Of a DNA stretch of 64,000 nt, positions 37,667 through 46,080 are shown in pieces; position 1 is the stretch's first letter; the number at the start of each line of letters is the position of its first letter. Position numbers and translations under genes: made by a program. A model generated the notes under the pieces. The model was not told the DNA's origin and searched no databases. It saw only the letters and a list, made by a program, of their open reading frames with translations. The stretch is taken from NCBI RefSeq assembly GCF_000024405.1, contig NC_013517.1, positions 1,922,001-1,986,000 of the forward strand, written 5' to 3'. Source of the DNA: Sebaldella termitidis ATCC 33386 (lineage in GTDB: Bacteria; Fusobacteriota; Fusobacteriia; Fusobacteriales; Leptotrichiaceae).

Positions 37667-38734
37667 ATGTATATTTTGATAATATCTGTAATAATAGCGT
37701 TTTTAGCTTATTTAAGATATTTTCCCCTGGGTTATGATGAAGATAAACACTTTGAAGAGATAAAAAATCAAAAAAAATCTGATTTTTATTCTGTTAATTT
37801 TAGTAAAAAGTACTTTAATTTATGGAAAAAAGATAAGAGAAATATATTTCACAGTGTAAAATGGTTTTTGGAAAAGAAGCCTGATTATAATTATGAGAAA
37901 GGGAAGTATTTTCCCGAAAATAAAAGTATCACTAAAGAAGAACTGAAGTATTTGATTAAAAATGAAAAAGGTTTTATAATATGGATAGGACATAATACTA
38001 CTCTTATAAAAGCAGGAGAATATTTTTTTCTGTGTGACCCCGTTTTTTCGGAAAAGATTTTTTTTACAAAAAGACATACTAAGGCAGGAATAGATGCAGA
38101 AACGTTAAATGAAGTATTTAAGAGCAAAGAGCTGAATGTCTTGATTACGCATAATCATTATGATCATCTGGATATAAAATCACTAAAAAAACTTAAAATA
38201 ACAGGAAATGTTTTTCTTCCCGCAGGAGTAAAAAAGCTTTTAAAAGGTATAAATGCCCAAGAAATTATAGAGCTTAACTGGTGGGACAGTATTGAAACAG
38301 GCAGCATAAAGATTAATTTTCTTCCTGCACAGCATTACTCACACAGGATATCACAGGGTAAAAACAGCTCCTTGTGGGGCAGTTATGTCATAGAAACGAA
38401 AAACGGCGATATTTTTATAGGCGGAGATTCCGGTTATTTCGGCGGATATAAAGAATTCGGAGAAAAATTTAATGTGAAATATGCGGTTCTTCCGACGGGA
38501 GGTTATGAAACAAGATGGTTTGCAGCATATGAACATATGAATATTGAGGATTCTCTGAATGCAGCAGCAGATTTGAAATGCAGAGTTATGATTCCTGTAC
38601 ACTGGGGAGCATTTCATCTTGGAGTGGAGCCGCTTGATTACACAGGGTTCAGATTTAACAGCATAGTAAAAAACAATGAAAATATGGCAGATATAATAAA
38701 ATTAATTAATTTGGGAGAAGTATTTTATCTCTGA
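37667..38734 (+). CDS. Membrane-anchored MBL-fold hydrolase (UlaG/NAPE-PLD-like)
   Basis: About 355 residues: N-terminal membrane helix, then a metallo-beta-lactamase fold. Metal motif THNHYDHLD (HxHxDH), then further ligands in PAQHYSHR, GGDSGYFG and PVHWGAFHL. The order and the IWIGHNTTLIK start resemble NAPE-PLD-like and lipoprotein-associated MBL proteins. Substrate not known; a phospholipid or phosphodiester is possible. ATG 37646 also fits the frame, but AAGGCGG before ATG 37667 looks like the SD. Confidence 0.85.
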   Translation: MYILIISVIIAFLAYLRYFPLGYDEDKHFEEIKNQKKSDFYSVNFSKKYFNLWKKDKRNIFHSVKWFLEKKPDYNYEKGKYFPENKSITKEELKYLIKNEKGFIIWIGHNTTLIKAGEYFFLCDPVFSEKIFFTKRHTKAGIDAETLNEVFKSKELNVLITHNHYDHLDIKSLKKLKITGNVFLPAGVKKLLKGINAQEIIELNWWDSIETGSIKINFLPAQHYSHRISQGKNSSLWGSYVIETKNGDIFIGGDSGYFGGYKEFGEKFNVKYAVLPTGGYETRWFAAYEHMNIEDSLNAAADLKCRVMIPVHWGAFHLGVEPLDYTGFRFNSIVKNNENMADIIKLINLGEVFYL

Positions 38735-38752
38735 TAATAGAAAGGCATACAA

Positions 38753-39199
38753 ATGGATTATGAGCTTTTACTAAAGAGTTATAAAGGACTGGTGGAAAAA
38801 GAAAATAATTTTACAGCAACTCTGGCAAATACAAGTGCATTTATTTTTAATACCATAAAAGGATTAAACTGGGCAGGTTTTTATTTGTCTGATGGAGAAG
38901 AACTGGTGCTAGGACCTTTTCAGGGGAAACCTGCATGTACCAGAATAAAATATGGAAGCGGAGTATGCGGGACAGCTGTAAGTAAGGCTGTAACCATGGT
39001 TGTGGATAATGTTCATGATTTCGAGGGACATATAGCATGTGACGGTGCTTCAAATTCGGAAATAGTGGTTCCTGTATATAAAAATGGAGTGATAATAGGT
39101 GTACTGGATGTGGATAGTCCGGAATTTTCCAGATTTGGCAATGCAGAGAAAGAATTCTTTGAGAAGATCGTAAAGGTCATAGAAGAAAAAATCCAATAA
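38753..39199 (+). CDS. msrC: Free methionine-(R)-sulfoxide reductase (GAF domain)
   Basis: 148 residues covering one GAF domain. fRMsr signature: NWAGFYL, FQGKPACTRI, GSGVCGTAV, the block VVDNVHDFEGHIACDGASNSEIVVPV, and DVDSPEFSRF. The cysteines in KPAC, GVCG and HIACD are the catalytic/resolving set. It reduces free Met-R-sulfoxide with thioredoxin. The ArsR-type gene starts 12 bases later. Confidence 0.93.
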   Translation: MDYELLLKSYKGLVEKENNFTATLANTSAFIFNTIKGLNWAGFYLSDGEELVLGPFQGKPACTRIKYGSGVCGTAVSKAVTMVVDNVHDFEGHIACDGASNSEIVVPVYKNGVIIGVLDVDSPEFSRFGNAEKEFFEKIVKVIEEKIQ

Positions 39200-39211
39200 C
39201 GGAGGAAGATT

Positions 39212-39493
39212 ATGGGAGTGGAACATTTAGAGAAACTGGCTGAATTTTTTAAAGTATTTGGAGACAGGACGAGACTGAGTATACTAAAGTTGTTGCTGGA
39301 GAATGAAATGAATGTGACAGAGATATCTGAAAAACTGAATATGAATAATTCGGCAATATCACATCAGCTCCGTGTGCTGAGAACAGCCAATCTGGTAAAA
39401 ACCAGAAAAGACGGAAAAGAAGTATTTTATATGCTTTCCGATGATCATGTAAAGAAAATTTACGAAGTAGGAATGGAACATATGATGGAGTAA
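39212..39493 (+). CDS. ArsR/SmtB-family transcriptional regulator
   Basis: 93 residues, winged helix: FGDRTRLSILKLLLENEMNVTEISEKLNMNNSAISHQLRVLR, with the beta-wing KTRKDGKEVFYML. No CxC metal motif in the recognition helix. The C-terminal DDHVKKIYEVGMEHMME has Asp and His residues placed like the alpha-5 zinc site of SmtB/CzrA, so a zinc sensor is possible. Co-transcribed with fRMsr. SD CGGAGGA. Confidence 0.88.
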   Translation: MGVEHLEKLAEFFKVFGDRTRLSILKLLLENEMNVTEISEKLNMNNSAISHQLRVLRTANLVKTRKDGKEVFYMLSDDHVKKIYEVGMEHMME

Positions 39494-39521
39494 CGGAATA
39501 GAAAAAATCATTTATAGAAAC

Positions 39522-39561
39522 TGCCAATTTGATTTACTGTGTAGATCAAGTCGGCATTTTT
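39522..39561 (+). terminator. Terminator after the ArsR gene
   Basis: TGCCAATTTGAT / ATCAAGTCGGCA arms (10 of 12 pair) followed by TTTTTAT. Confidence 0.75.
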
Positions 39562-39627
39562 ATATTGGTCATTTTTGATAAAATGGCAAAGAAGAGTTAA
39601 AAAGTGTTGAAAAGTTTTAGTGTTTTC

Positions 39628-39656
39628 TTGTATTGAGAAATTGACTATGCTAAAAT
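39628..39656 (+). promoter_or_regulatory. Promoter of the DUF2695 gene
   Basis: TTGTAT, 17-base spacer, TAAAAT with extended -10 TGc. The 77-base leader contains a small hairpin near AAGCC/GGCTT. Confidence 0.6.
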
Positions 39657-39733
39657 ATGTGAAAAGCAGAAATTATATGAGAAGCCAGTAATCATACCGT
39701 TAGTCGGCTTATGTCTGAAAGACAGGTGAGATA

Positions 39734-40030
39734 ATGAATAAACAGGAGAAAAAGTTAAAACTGAAAGAATGGAAGCAGGAGAAAAAAATTGAATTTGAAA
39801 AATCATTGCCGATAAGCAGAAAATTATTTGAACAGCTTTTTGAATATTTAGATGAGAAGCTTGATATCGAAAAATGCTCACACGATTTGTCACTGACAGT
39901 GGAATTTTTGATACAAAATAATCTGGCTCAGGATGCTGTAATAAACTGGCTGAAGGAAAATGGCGGGTACTGTGACTGTGAGGTTTTGTATAATGTAGAA
40001 GAGAAGTTTTTTGATGATGCAGTTCTCTGA
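39734..40030 (+). CDS. DUF2695-family protein
   Basis: 98 residues. The C-terminal half reads CSHDLSLTVEFLIQNN...INWLKENGGYCDCEVLYNVEEKF, which carries the DUF2695 marks (C-x-H, WL-x2-GG-x-CDCEVL-x-N). Three cysteines and a histidine may bind zinc. Role unknown. SD AGGTGAG. Confidence 0.8.
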   Translation: MNKQEKKLKLKEWKQEKKIEFEKSLPISRKLFEQLFEYLDEKLDIEKCSHDLSLTVEFLIQNNLAQDAVINWLKENGGYCDCEVLYNVEEKFFDDAVL

Positions 40031-40152
40031 TAAAATGATACAGAGATTTATAATGGTTTTGAATAATGTTACAGTGGGATATTAAAATCGAAAATAACAG
40101 TAATTTTATTATTTTTGTTATATTGAGTTAAAAATTATCAGGGGGTAACTAT

Positions 40153-40620
40153 ATGACAAACAGAGAAATAGGAAGAAAAATTGATAATGCGTTGAAACAT
40201 ATACCGCCGAAAGAATTGGAAGAGCTTCCCAAAACAAGATATGGTCTTTCACAGTGGCATAGCTATGAACATTTTATTTGGAAGACCGGTGAACAAATAC
40301 GACAAATGTTATTAAAGAATAAAAATATAGTATTATCTGATAAACAGATAGAAAAAATTATAGAAATCATTAATAATCCTTTAGCAAAGAGAGGGCGCCA
40401 GACTTTTGCGTGGCTGTTGGGAAAAAGGAAATACGCCGGGCTGGCACCGAGAATTATTGATCAGATTTATGATGATGATGTTTCACTGCACATTTTTGAT
40501 ACAATTTACAAAATGCGGGCATTGGGCTATGAAAAGGAAATTTCGGATTTTCAGGAAAGATTTAAGCCGCTTGCTGCTGAAAGGAAAAAAATAAAAAGAT
40601 ATTTAGACGGATTTAAGTAA
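40153..40620 (+). CDS. Conserved-looking protein of unknown function
   Basis: 155 residues, mostly helical and basic, with LAKRGRQTFAWLLGKRKYAGLAPRI and a final KKIKRYLDGFK. No signal or membrane segment. The centre looks like a HEAT-type helical pair but I do not recognise the family. SD GGGGG is 7-8 bases before the ATG. A terminator follows at 40723. Confidence 0.65.
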   Translation: MTNREIGRKIDNALKHIPPKELEELPKTRYGLSQWHSYEHFIWKTGEQIRQMLLKNKNIVLSDKQIEKIIEIINNPLAKRGRQTFAWLLGKRKYAGLAPRIIDQIYDDDVSLHIFDTIYKMRALGYEKEISDFQERFKPLAAERKKIKRYLDGFK

Positions 40621-40722
40621 ATTATATTTTGAATTTTGTTATTATTTTGATAACAGTTTTGAAATAATCAGTTTATTATAGGAGTGAACAGAGAGCAAGC
40701 AATAAGAATAATCTATATATTT

Positions 40723-40766
40723 AAAACGCCTGTTTTTGTGGAGAAGTTTAAAACCGGTGTTTTTTT
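40723..40766 (+). terminator. Terminator after the 40153 gene
   Basis: AAAACGCCTGTTTTT / AAAACCGGTGTT arms with seven T after. Confidence 0.65.
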
Positions 40767-40996
40767 ATTTGTGTTATTTTACAGCTGATTTTATGGCTGA
40801 GAAAAATGGGTATTTTGGAAGAGGCAAAAGAGGTAGAGCTTACTTATGATGAAAAGAAGATAACTCTGGAAAAGAAATAAAAAAATTCTCCTGCCAGTCT
40901 TAAAAAGAACTACAGGAGAAGTACAGTCTAATAAAAGACTCACCATCATTATTATAGTGTGTTATCTCCTAAAAATCAAATTTTAGGAGGAAAAAT

Positions 40997-41226
40997 ATGA
41001 ACAAAGCAGAAATGTTTAATATGTTAATCAGGAAGGAGTTGTCTGAGAATTTAGCATTGACTAAATTAAACAAAAAAAATTATGGAACTGGAAAATGAAA
41101 ATAGGTTTAAAGAAAAGCATGGTGATGAGGTGTTTCATGATTATTACGAAAGCAGAACTTGCAATTGAAGAACTGTCAGAGTGTATAACTTTTAGTTTTG
41201 AAATAGGAAGAAAAATAGCCTTATAA
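40997..41226 (+). pseudogene. Frameshifted remnant of a small gene
   Basis: AGGAGG (40985-40990) and ATG 40997 open a frame that runs 33 codons to TGA. At a run of eight A (about 41072-41079) the coding-like sequence moves to the next frame (MELENENRFKEKHGDEVF...) and near 41163 to the third (EELSECITFSFEIGRKIAL) before TAA 41224-41226. Together they would give about 76 residues whose charged helices and final F-x-x-G-x-K/R segment recall small phage-type proteins. Family not identified. Confidence 0.45.
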
Positions 41227-41409
41227 AAAATTCTGTCGATCTCTGATAAGGAATAAACTGCCGGGGATCGACAATCTTATATTTTATAAATATTTGAGTA
41301 TATTTTTGAATAAAAAGTGACATAATTTTGTCATGATTTGATAGACGAAAAAAACAGATCGACAGAAATGCTTATTTAAGGTATAATAGATAAAAGGTTT
41401 GCAAATGTA

Positions 41410-41436
41410 TTGGTATTAATATAACTATCTTAGAAT
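41410..41436 (+). repeat. 27-bp direct repeat, copy 1
   Basis: Identical to 41477-41503 and begins TTGGTATTAATATAAC. The copies are separated by 40 bases. AT-rich with little internal symmetry. Confidence 0.85.
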
Positions 41437-41476
41437 GTAAATTTTTTTGTTTCAAAAATTTCTATTATATAATCAT

Positions 41477-41503
41477 TTGGTATTAATATAACTATCTTAG
41501 AAT
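41477..41503 (+). repeat. 27-bp direct repeat, copy 2
   Basis: Second exact copy, 175 bases upstream of the VOC gene. No third copy was seen in the window. Confidence 0.85.
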
Positions 41504-41677
41504 ACTAATATACATATTCACATACAAAACATATTTTTTTAATTTCTCACATGATAAAAAATTATAAAATATTCAACTTATTCTCTGAAAAATTGAAAAT
41601 AATTCGTTTTTTTACAATTATTTATTTTTTGATTATGATATTATCTATAAGATATAATTTTTCAGGAGGTAAGATAT

Positions 41678-42067
41678 ATGAAAGTAACATCATTTTCACC
41701 AAATTTAATGGTAAAAAGTGTAAATAAAAGCATTGAATTTTACTGTAATATTCTTGGTTTTTCCCTTTTGCAGACTGTACCTGAAAATGGAGAGTTTGAT
41801 TGGGGAATGGCAAAAAAAGATGACTTTTTTATTATGTTTCAAAAGGAGGAAAGTTTAAAACAGGAGTATCCCGAGCTGGAATCTAAAATTTCAGGAGGAG
41901 CCCTTACTTTTTATATGAAAATTGAAGATATTCAGGAGTTTTATAATAAAATCCATTCTCATACAAATATTTCACATAAAATGCATAAGACTTTTTATGG
42001 TGCTGATGAATTCGCCATAACAGACCCCGATGGATTTATTCTTGTCTTTTCAGATACATTTTTATAA
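41678..42067 (+). CDS. VOC-family protein (glyoxalase/bleomycin-resistance fold)
   Basis: 129 residues with paired beta-alpha-beta-beta-beta modules: NLMVKSVNKSIEFYCNILGFSLL in the first, GALTFYMKIEDIQEFYNKI and FAITDPDGFILVFSD in the second. One potential metal glutamate is missing or shifted, so it may be a binding protein rather than an enzyme. AGGAGG precedes ATG. A TTGATT-N18-TATAAT lies at 41629-41658 but would start transcription inside the SD, so the real promoter is unclear. Confidence 0.85.
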   Translation: MKVTSFSPNLMVKSVNKSIEFYCNILGFSLLQTVPENGEFDWGMAKKDDFFIMFQKEESLKQEYPELESKISGGALTFYMKIEDIQEFYNKIHSHTNISHKMHKTFYGADEFAITDPDGFILVFSDTFL

Positions 42068-42100
42068 TAAAAGTAATACAATAAATTATTAGTTTCAGAA

Positions 42101-42136
42101 AGAAAAAGAGAAGTTAAACTACTTCTCTTTTTTTCT
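42101..42136 (+). terminator. Terminator after the VOC gene
   Basis: AGAAAAAGAGAAGT / ACTTCTCTTTTTTTCT, 13-14 bp stem including its own T-run. Confidence 0.85.
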
Positions 42137-42334
42137 GCTAGTGCAGTACATCAAAAACAAACTAAGAAAATTATCTGAATTTTTATTACTATTCCATACA
42201 TACAGAATGAGAAAAATCCATATCAAATTAAGCAAAAAATATTAATACTGAATTTAATTATTAAGAACAGCAGAAGAGTGATATTAAAAGGTTTTTTATA
42301 TAAGATATATTTTTTTTAAAAATTTAAAAATTGT

Positions 42335-42363
42335 TTGACATTTTATTATGGAAGATGTATTAT
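42335..42363 (+). promoter_or_regulatory. Promoter of the autotransporter gene
   Basis: TTGACA, exactly 17 bases, TATTAT. It leaves a leader of about 138 nt with a hairpin GCATTT...AAATGC around TTTTATAATT/AATTATAAAA, and two SD-like TAGGAGAAT copies (42445 and 42495); only the second serves the gene. No gene is seen in the rest of 42137-42334. Confidence 0.8.
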
Positions 42364-42507
42364 ACATTTGGTAAATTGTAATAAATGCATTTTTATAATT
42401 GAAATTATAAAAAAATCATTCAAATGCGTATACAAATTTCTATTTAGGAGAATTGCTGCTATTAACATTAATTTATCGTTTAAAATATTAATATAGGAGA
42501 ATAGTAA

Positions 42508-45500
42508 ATGAAAAAATTTAAGAAAAATAAACTTTTGATCGCTTTTATGGCAGTAATAATAGCAAATTCAGCTTATGCAGAAAAATCAGATGAAAATGAA
42601 CTTATAATTCTGGGAAATTATTTTAAAAACCATAATAATCCGAAAAAGCAAAATGCAGGAGGAGGAATTACAGTTCCGACGGATCCGGATAATAATATAC
42701 CGGATAATGACGACCCAGAGGAACCAGATAATCCTGTTGATCCCGATGAACATATAATTCCGGTAGATCCTGTTAAATTAGTAGTGGTAAAGGAGAATGA
42801 CAAGGAAAGTGCCTGGAAATTACAATACGGAAATAATTTGTCTTACAATGTTTCGGGGGATATATCATCTGTTAACACAACAGCCTTATGGATGACAGAT
42901 CGAAATACTGTAGTTACAAATAATAATACTTTGGAATCTGATTACTCCACAACAAATGAAAATAATAATCAATATACAGTACATGTAGAAAATAATGCTT
43001 CTTTTATAAATAACGGAATAATAAACGGGAACAATGTAATAGGAGTATATCTGGAAAATGCAGATTCTTTTGAAAATAGTACAGGTGCAAGTATTAATAA
43101 TACAGGCAGCTATGGAGTAAGAGCATTTAACACAAAAGAAATAAAAAATAACGGATTGATACAAAATACGGGTGATTACGGTCTATATGCTTCAGATGTT
43201 TCGTATATAGAGAATAAGGAAAACGGGATAATAGCCAATATCGGAAACTATGGTGTATTTTTAAAGGGACAGGACAGTATTTTTATAAATAATGGAACAA
43301 TAGCTAATAGTGGAAAGTATGGTTTACATATAGTAGATGGTTCCGCAATTAATTACGGGATCATAGAGAATAATAGTTCTTGGGGAATAAAATCTGATGA
43401 AAATGCTACAGCAGAAAATTACGGGATAATCAGAAACGGCAGTTCTGCCGGTATGGGTGCAATAAACGGCGGTACGGTAATAAACCATAGTGATGGAGTG
43501 ATAAGCAATCTTGGCGAAAACGGAATGTATGCAACTTCTAATTCCAAAGCGATAAATTACGGTATAATTGAAAATCTCAAGTCAGTGGGAATGATAATAA
43601 GCGGAGAAAATGCTTTAGGAATAAATAACGGAGAAATAAGATCAAATGGTGTTTACGGGATGCAGGGAGATTACTCGGGAGAAATAATAAATAACGGGAA
43701 AATAATAAATAACGGGAATTTTGGAATGCTGATTTTCGACGACGGAACACGGGCAATAAATAATAATGTCATAGAAAATAAAGGAAATAATGGTATGGGC
43801 ATGATGGAAGGCAGCGGATATATAGAAAACAACGGAACGATACAAAATACTGGGGATAATGGAATTTCTGTGAATGGAAGCGGTTATGCAAAAAATAACG
43901 GAACAATAAAAAACTTAGGGGATTATGCTACGTCTGTTACTAGTACTGGAATAATAGAAAATAACGGAATAATAGAGCTGACAGGAGATAACAAAACAGG
44001 GATGACGACAACCGGAGGCGGTATTTCTATAAATAACGGAACAATAAAAATGAATGGACAAAATACTGTAGGAATATATGCTTCAAACGGGACTGTAATA
44101 AATCAGGGAAATATAATAATAAATGGTTCAGGACACGGGATAGCGGCATATAATAACAGTCATGTTATTTTGGGAGAAGGGAGTACAATAACAATAAACT
44201 CTTCGTCACAGACATATAACGGAACAGAAACAGGAGGAGACGGGACTTATGTTTATGTGGATGGAACTTCTGATATAAATAACAAGGGTGTGATAACTTC
44301 CGACTCAAGAATAACAGTGGATGGAAACGGAAAATTTGTAGTAAATTCAACTGCCGGAGGATTAAGGACAAAAAAGCTGATTTTGAATAATAATTTATAT
44401 ATGGGCTCTGAAGCAGTTATGAATTCATCAGAGGATAAATATGTTCTTAAAAATATAGATGCTGATGAGATAACAGGAAACGGAAGAATTTTATCAGATT
44501 CAATATTTTTTGAGACAGAGACAGAAAAGAAAAATGACGGCTATCAGGTAGTAATGAAAAGAATAAAATTTAACAATCCGATAAAAAGTACATTAGGAGA
44601 AGTTCTTGAAAATAATTATTCAGGTTCTGAAAATGATGCTCAAAAGAATAAAATTTATAATTCCCTGAAAGCAATAACAGACAGTCAGAAATTGCTGACT
44701 GCCGAAGATGAAATGACAGGAAGTTCAGCAGTAAATAATCAGACGTATCAGTTATTCACTCAGGACAGACTAATATCACAGGGGATAGATCAGCTTATGA
44801 GCAGAAGGACCGAAAGTGTAGATAATGGAATATATGCTAATTTTCTTTATAATCAGACAAAGGCAGATACAAAAAACGGATTTGAAGGATATAACGGAAA
44901 ATCAACTGGAATTATACTGGGCGGAATGAAAAAAATTACTGAAAATACTGCTGTAGGAGGATTTTTAGGTTACCTTAATACAGATATAAACTATAAGGAT
45001 TCATCAAATACCCAAAAATTAGAAACATGGTCATTGACAGGAGCTTTAAATACAGAGCTTACAGATAAAATTCTATGGAGAAACAGAGTTAACTATAACT
45101 TTGGATCTAATGATTCGGAAAGAAGAATAACTTTTGATAATTCAAACAGAGAAGTTAACAGTTCATTTGATTCATGGTCTGCAGGAGGAGTATCAGAGCT
45201 GGAGTATACGCAGAAAATAAATGATATTATATCATTTAGACCGTCTGCAGGAGTAAGGCTGGATTATCTGAAAGAAAGCGGATATACTGAAAATGGAGCA
45301 GACGGGCTGAATCTAGAAGTAGATTCCAATGATGCTTTCTCAGGGAAGATTGGCGCAGGAGTAAAAGTTGATATTAATGCTTATAAAGGACAGAATTCCG
45401 CACTTAAGCTTACGCCGAACATGAATTATGCATATGAGCTCGGGAATCCTTATGACAAAAGAGCTGTAAAGTTATCAGCTTTTGAAGGAAAAATGGATAT

Positions 45501-45654
45501 TAATGAAAGAGATACAGGAAAAAATTCTTTGAATCTTGGTCTTGACCTGGAGTATAATTATAAGAATAAATTTTCAGTTTATGCGGGTTATAATGCCGGT
45601 GTACTGTCAGATAAAGATTCTGCCTTTACAGCAGGATTTAAATATCAGTTTTAA
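42508..45654 (+). CDS. Type Va autotransporter (classical) with beta-helix passenger
   Basis: 1048 residues. Signal peptide (about 1-24, ending AYA), then a Pro/Asp/Asn-rich linker (about 50-90) with DPEEPDNP-type repeats. The passenger (about 100-640) is built of imperfect repeats with the core N-N-G-x-I-x-N-x-G-x-x-G, a right-handed beta-helix pattern. The C-terminal 270 residues form the autotransporter barrel, starting near NGIYANFLYNQTKAD and ending in the terminal phenylalanine of FKYQF. It is exported by its own barrel (with BAM help) and most likely acts as an adhesin; no protease triad is visible. Strong promoter upstream, terminator downstream, monocistronic. Confidence 0.93.
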   Translation: MKKFKKNKLLIAFMAVIIANSAYAEKSDENELIILGNYFKNHNNPKKQNAGGGITVPTDPDNNIPDNDDPEEPDNPVDPDEHIIPVDPVKLVVVKENDKESAWKLQYGNNLSYNVSGDISSVNTTALWMTDRNTVVTNNNTLESDYSTTNENNNQYTVHVENNASFINNGIINGNNVIGVYLENADSFENSTGASINNTGSYGVRAFNTKEIKNNGLIQNTGDYGLYASDVSYIENKENGIIANIGNYGVFLKGQDSIFINNGTIANSGKYGLHIVDGSAINYGIIENNSSWGIKSDENATAENYGIIRNGSSAGMGAINGGTVINHSDGVISNLGENGMYATSNSKAINYGIIENLKSVGMIISGENALGINNGEIRSNGVYGMQGDYSGEIINNGKIINNGNFGMLIFDDGTRAINNNVIENKGNNGMGMMEGSGYIENNGTIQNTGDNGISVNGSGYAKNNGTIKNLGDYATSVTSTGIIENNGIIELTGDNKTGMTTTGGGISINNGTIKMNGQNTVGIYASNGTVINQGNIIINGSGHGIAAYNNSHVILGEGSTITINSSSQTYNGTETGGDGTYVYVDGTSDINNKGVITSDSRITVDGNGKFVVNSTAGGLRTKKLILNNNLYMGSEAVMNSSEDKYVLKNIDADEITGNGRILSDSIFFETETEKKNDGYQVVMKRIKFNNPIKSTLGEVLENNYSGSENDAQKNKIYNSLKAITDSQKLLTAEDEMTGSSAVNNQTYQLFTQDRLISQGIDQLMSRRTESVDNGIYANFLYNQTKADTKNGFEGYNGKSTGIILGGMKKITENTAVGGFLGYLNTDINYKDSSNTQKLETWSLTGALNTELTDKILWRNRVNYNFGSNDSERRITFDNSNREVNSSFDSWSAGGVSELEYTQKINDIISFRPSAGVRLDYLKESGYTENGADGLNLEVDSNDAFSGKIGAGVKVDINAYKGQNSALKLTPNMNYAYELGNPYDKRAVKLSAFEGKMDINERDTGKNSLNLGLDLEYNYKNKFSVYAGYNAGVLSDKDSAFTAGFKYQF

Positions 45655-45670
45655 TATAATAAAAGTTCTG

Positions 45671-45710
45671 AAAATAATCAGGAAGCAGTGAAAAGCTCCC
45701 TGATTATTTT
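45671..45710. terminator. Terminator after the autotransporter gene
   Basis: Perfect 12-bp stem AAAATAATCAGG / CCTGATTATTTT. The T-run is short (TTTT). Confidence 0.75.
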
Positions 45711-45791
45711 GTACTGTTAGCCTGTCTTAGAGCTGCTCTTGACATATAATATGAAAACCCATATATTTTCCTTATTTTTTCTTTAGAAAAC

Positions 45792-45820
45792 TTGACAAAA
45801 TTTTTTTATGAATATATAAT
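45792..45820 (+). promoter_or_regulatory. Consensus promoter with SD-sequestering hairpin
   Basis: TTGACA-N17-TATAAT, the only perfect sigma-70 match noted in the window. About 8 bases after the predicted start a hairpin AGTACCT-GTAA-AGGTGCT (45835-45852) followed by ATTTTT covers the SD of a tiny frame at 45859. Confidence 0.75.
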
Positions 45821-45858
45821 ATTATTATATAGGAAGTACCTGTAAAGGTGCTATTTTT

Positions 45859-45924
45859 ATGGGAACTGACATAATTTGTTATCATTACAAAAATAAACTG
45901 ATATTTGATAAAAAAAGTTTTTGA
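45859..45924 (+). CDS. Possible 21-residue peptide
   Basis: ATG follows AAAGGTG by 7 bases. The peptide starts MGTDIICYHYKNK and ends in FDKKSF, short and basic with one cysteine. Its SD is in the 3' arm of the preceding hairpin. It may be a regulated micro-peptide or leader peptide, or chance. The remaining interval to uvrA shows only the uvrA promoter. Confidence 0.3.
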   Translation: MGTDIICYHYKNKLIFDKKSF

Positions 45925-45972
45925 AATTTGTGAAAATTAATAAAAATTTATTGTTAAATATGAGAAAAATAG

Positions 45973-46002
45973 TTGGATAATAACAAATATATATGGTAAA
46001 AT
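45973..46002 (+). promoter_or_regulatory. Promoter of uvrA
   Basis: TTGGAT, 18-base spacer, TAAAAT with extended -10 TGg. No LexA-box-like palindrome is seen. Confidence 0.65.
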
Positions 46003-46080
46003 AATAGTTACTTGTAAAGTAAAATATTAAAGAAAGTTAGGTATATTAGGCAGCAATATACGCTATGAGGTGACATTTGA

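Larger units (their letters stand above)
40621..41677 (+). other. Gene-poor, decayed stretch
   Basis: About 1.06 kb without an intact gene. It holds a terminator (40723-40766), a 24-codon frame (40806-40880) without SD, a hairpin whose T-run is on the minus strand (40886-40920), a frameshifted gene remnant (40997-41226), a hairpin TGTCGATC/GATCGACA (41234-41273), and two copies of a 27-bp direct repeat (41410 and 41477). Confidence 0.7.

Noticed and set aside
41410-41503. Calling a CRISPR array
   Set aside because: Only two repeats, one spacer, no cas genes, and a repeat without the usual features.
42453-42491. Leucine-rich 12-codon leader peptide (TTG start) before the autotransporter
   Set aside because: The SD is only 2 bases from the TTG, too close; a chance frame in AT-rich DNA is more likely.
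44165-44371. Minus-strand frame inside the autotransporter
   Set aside because: Shadow of the repeat-rich passenger, no SD.
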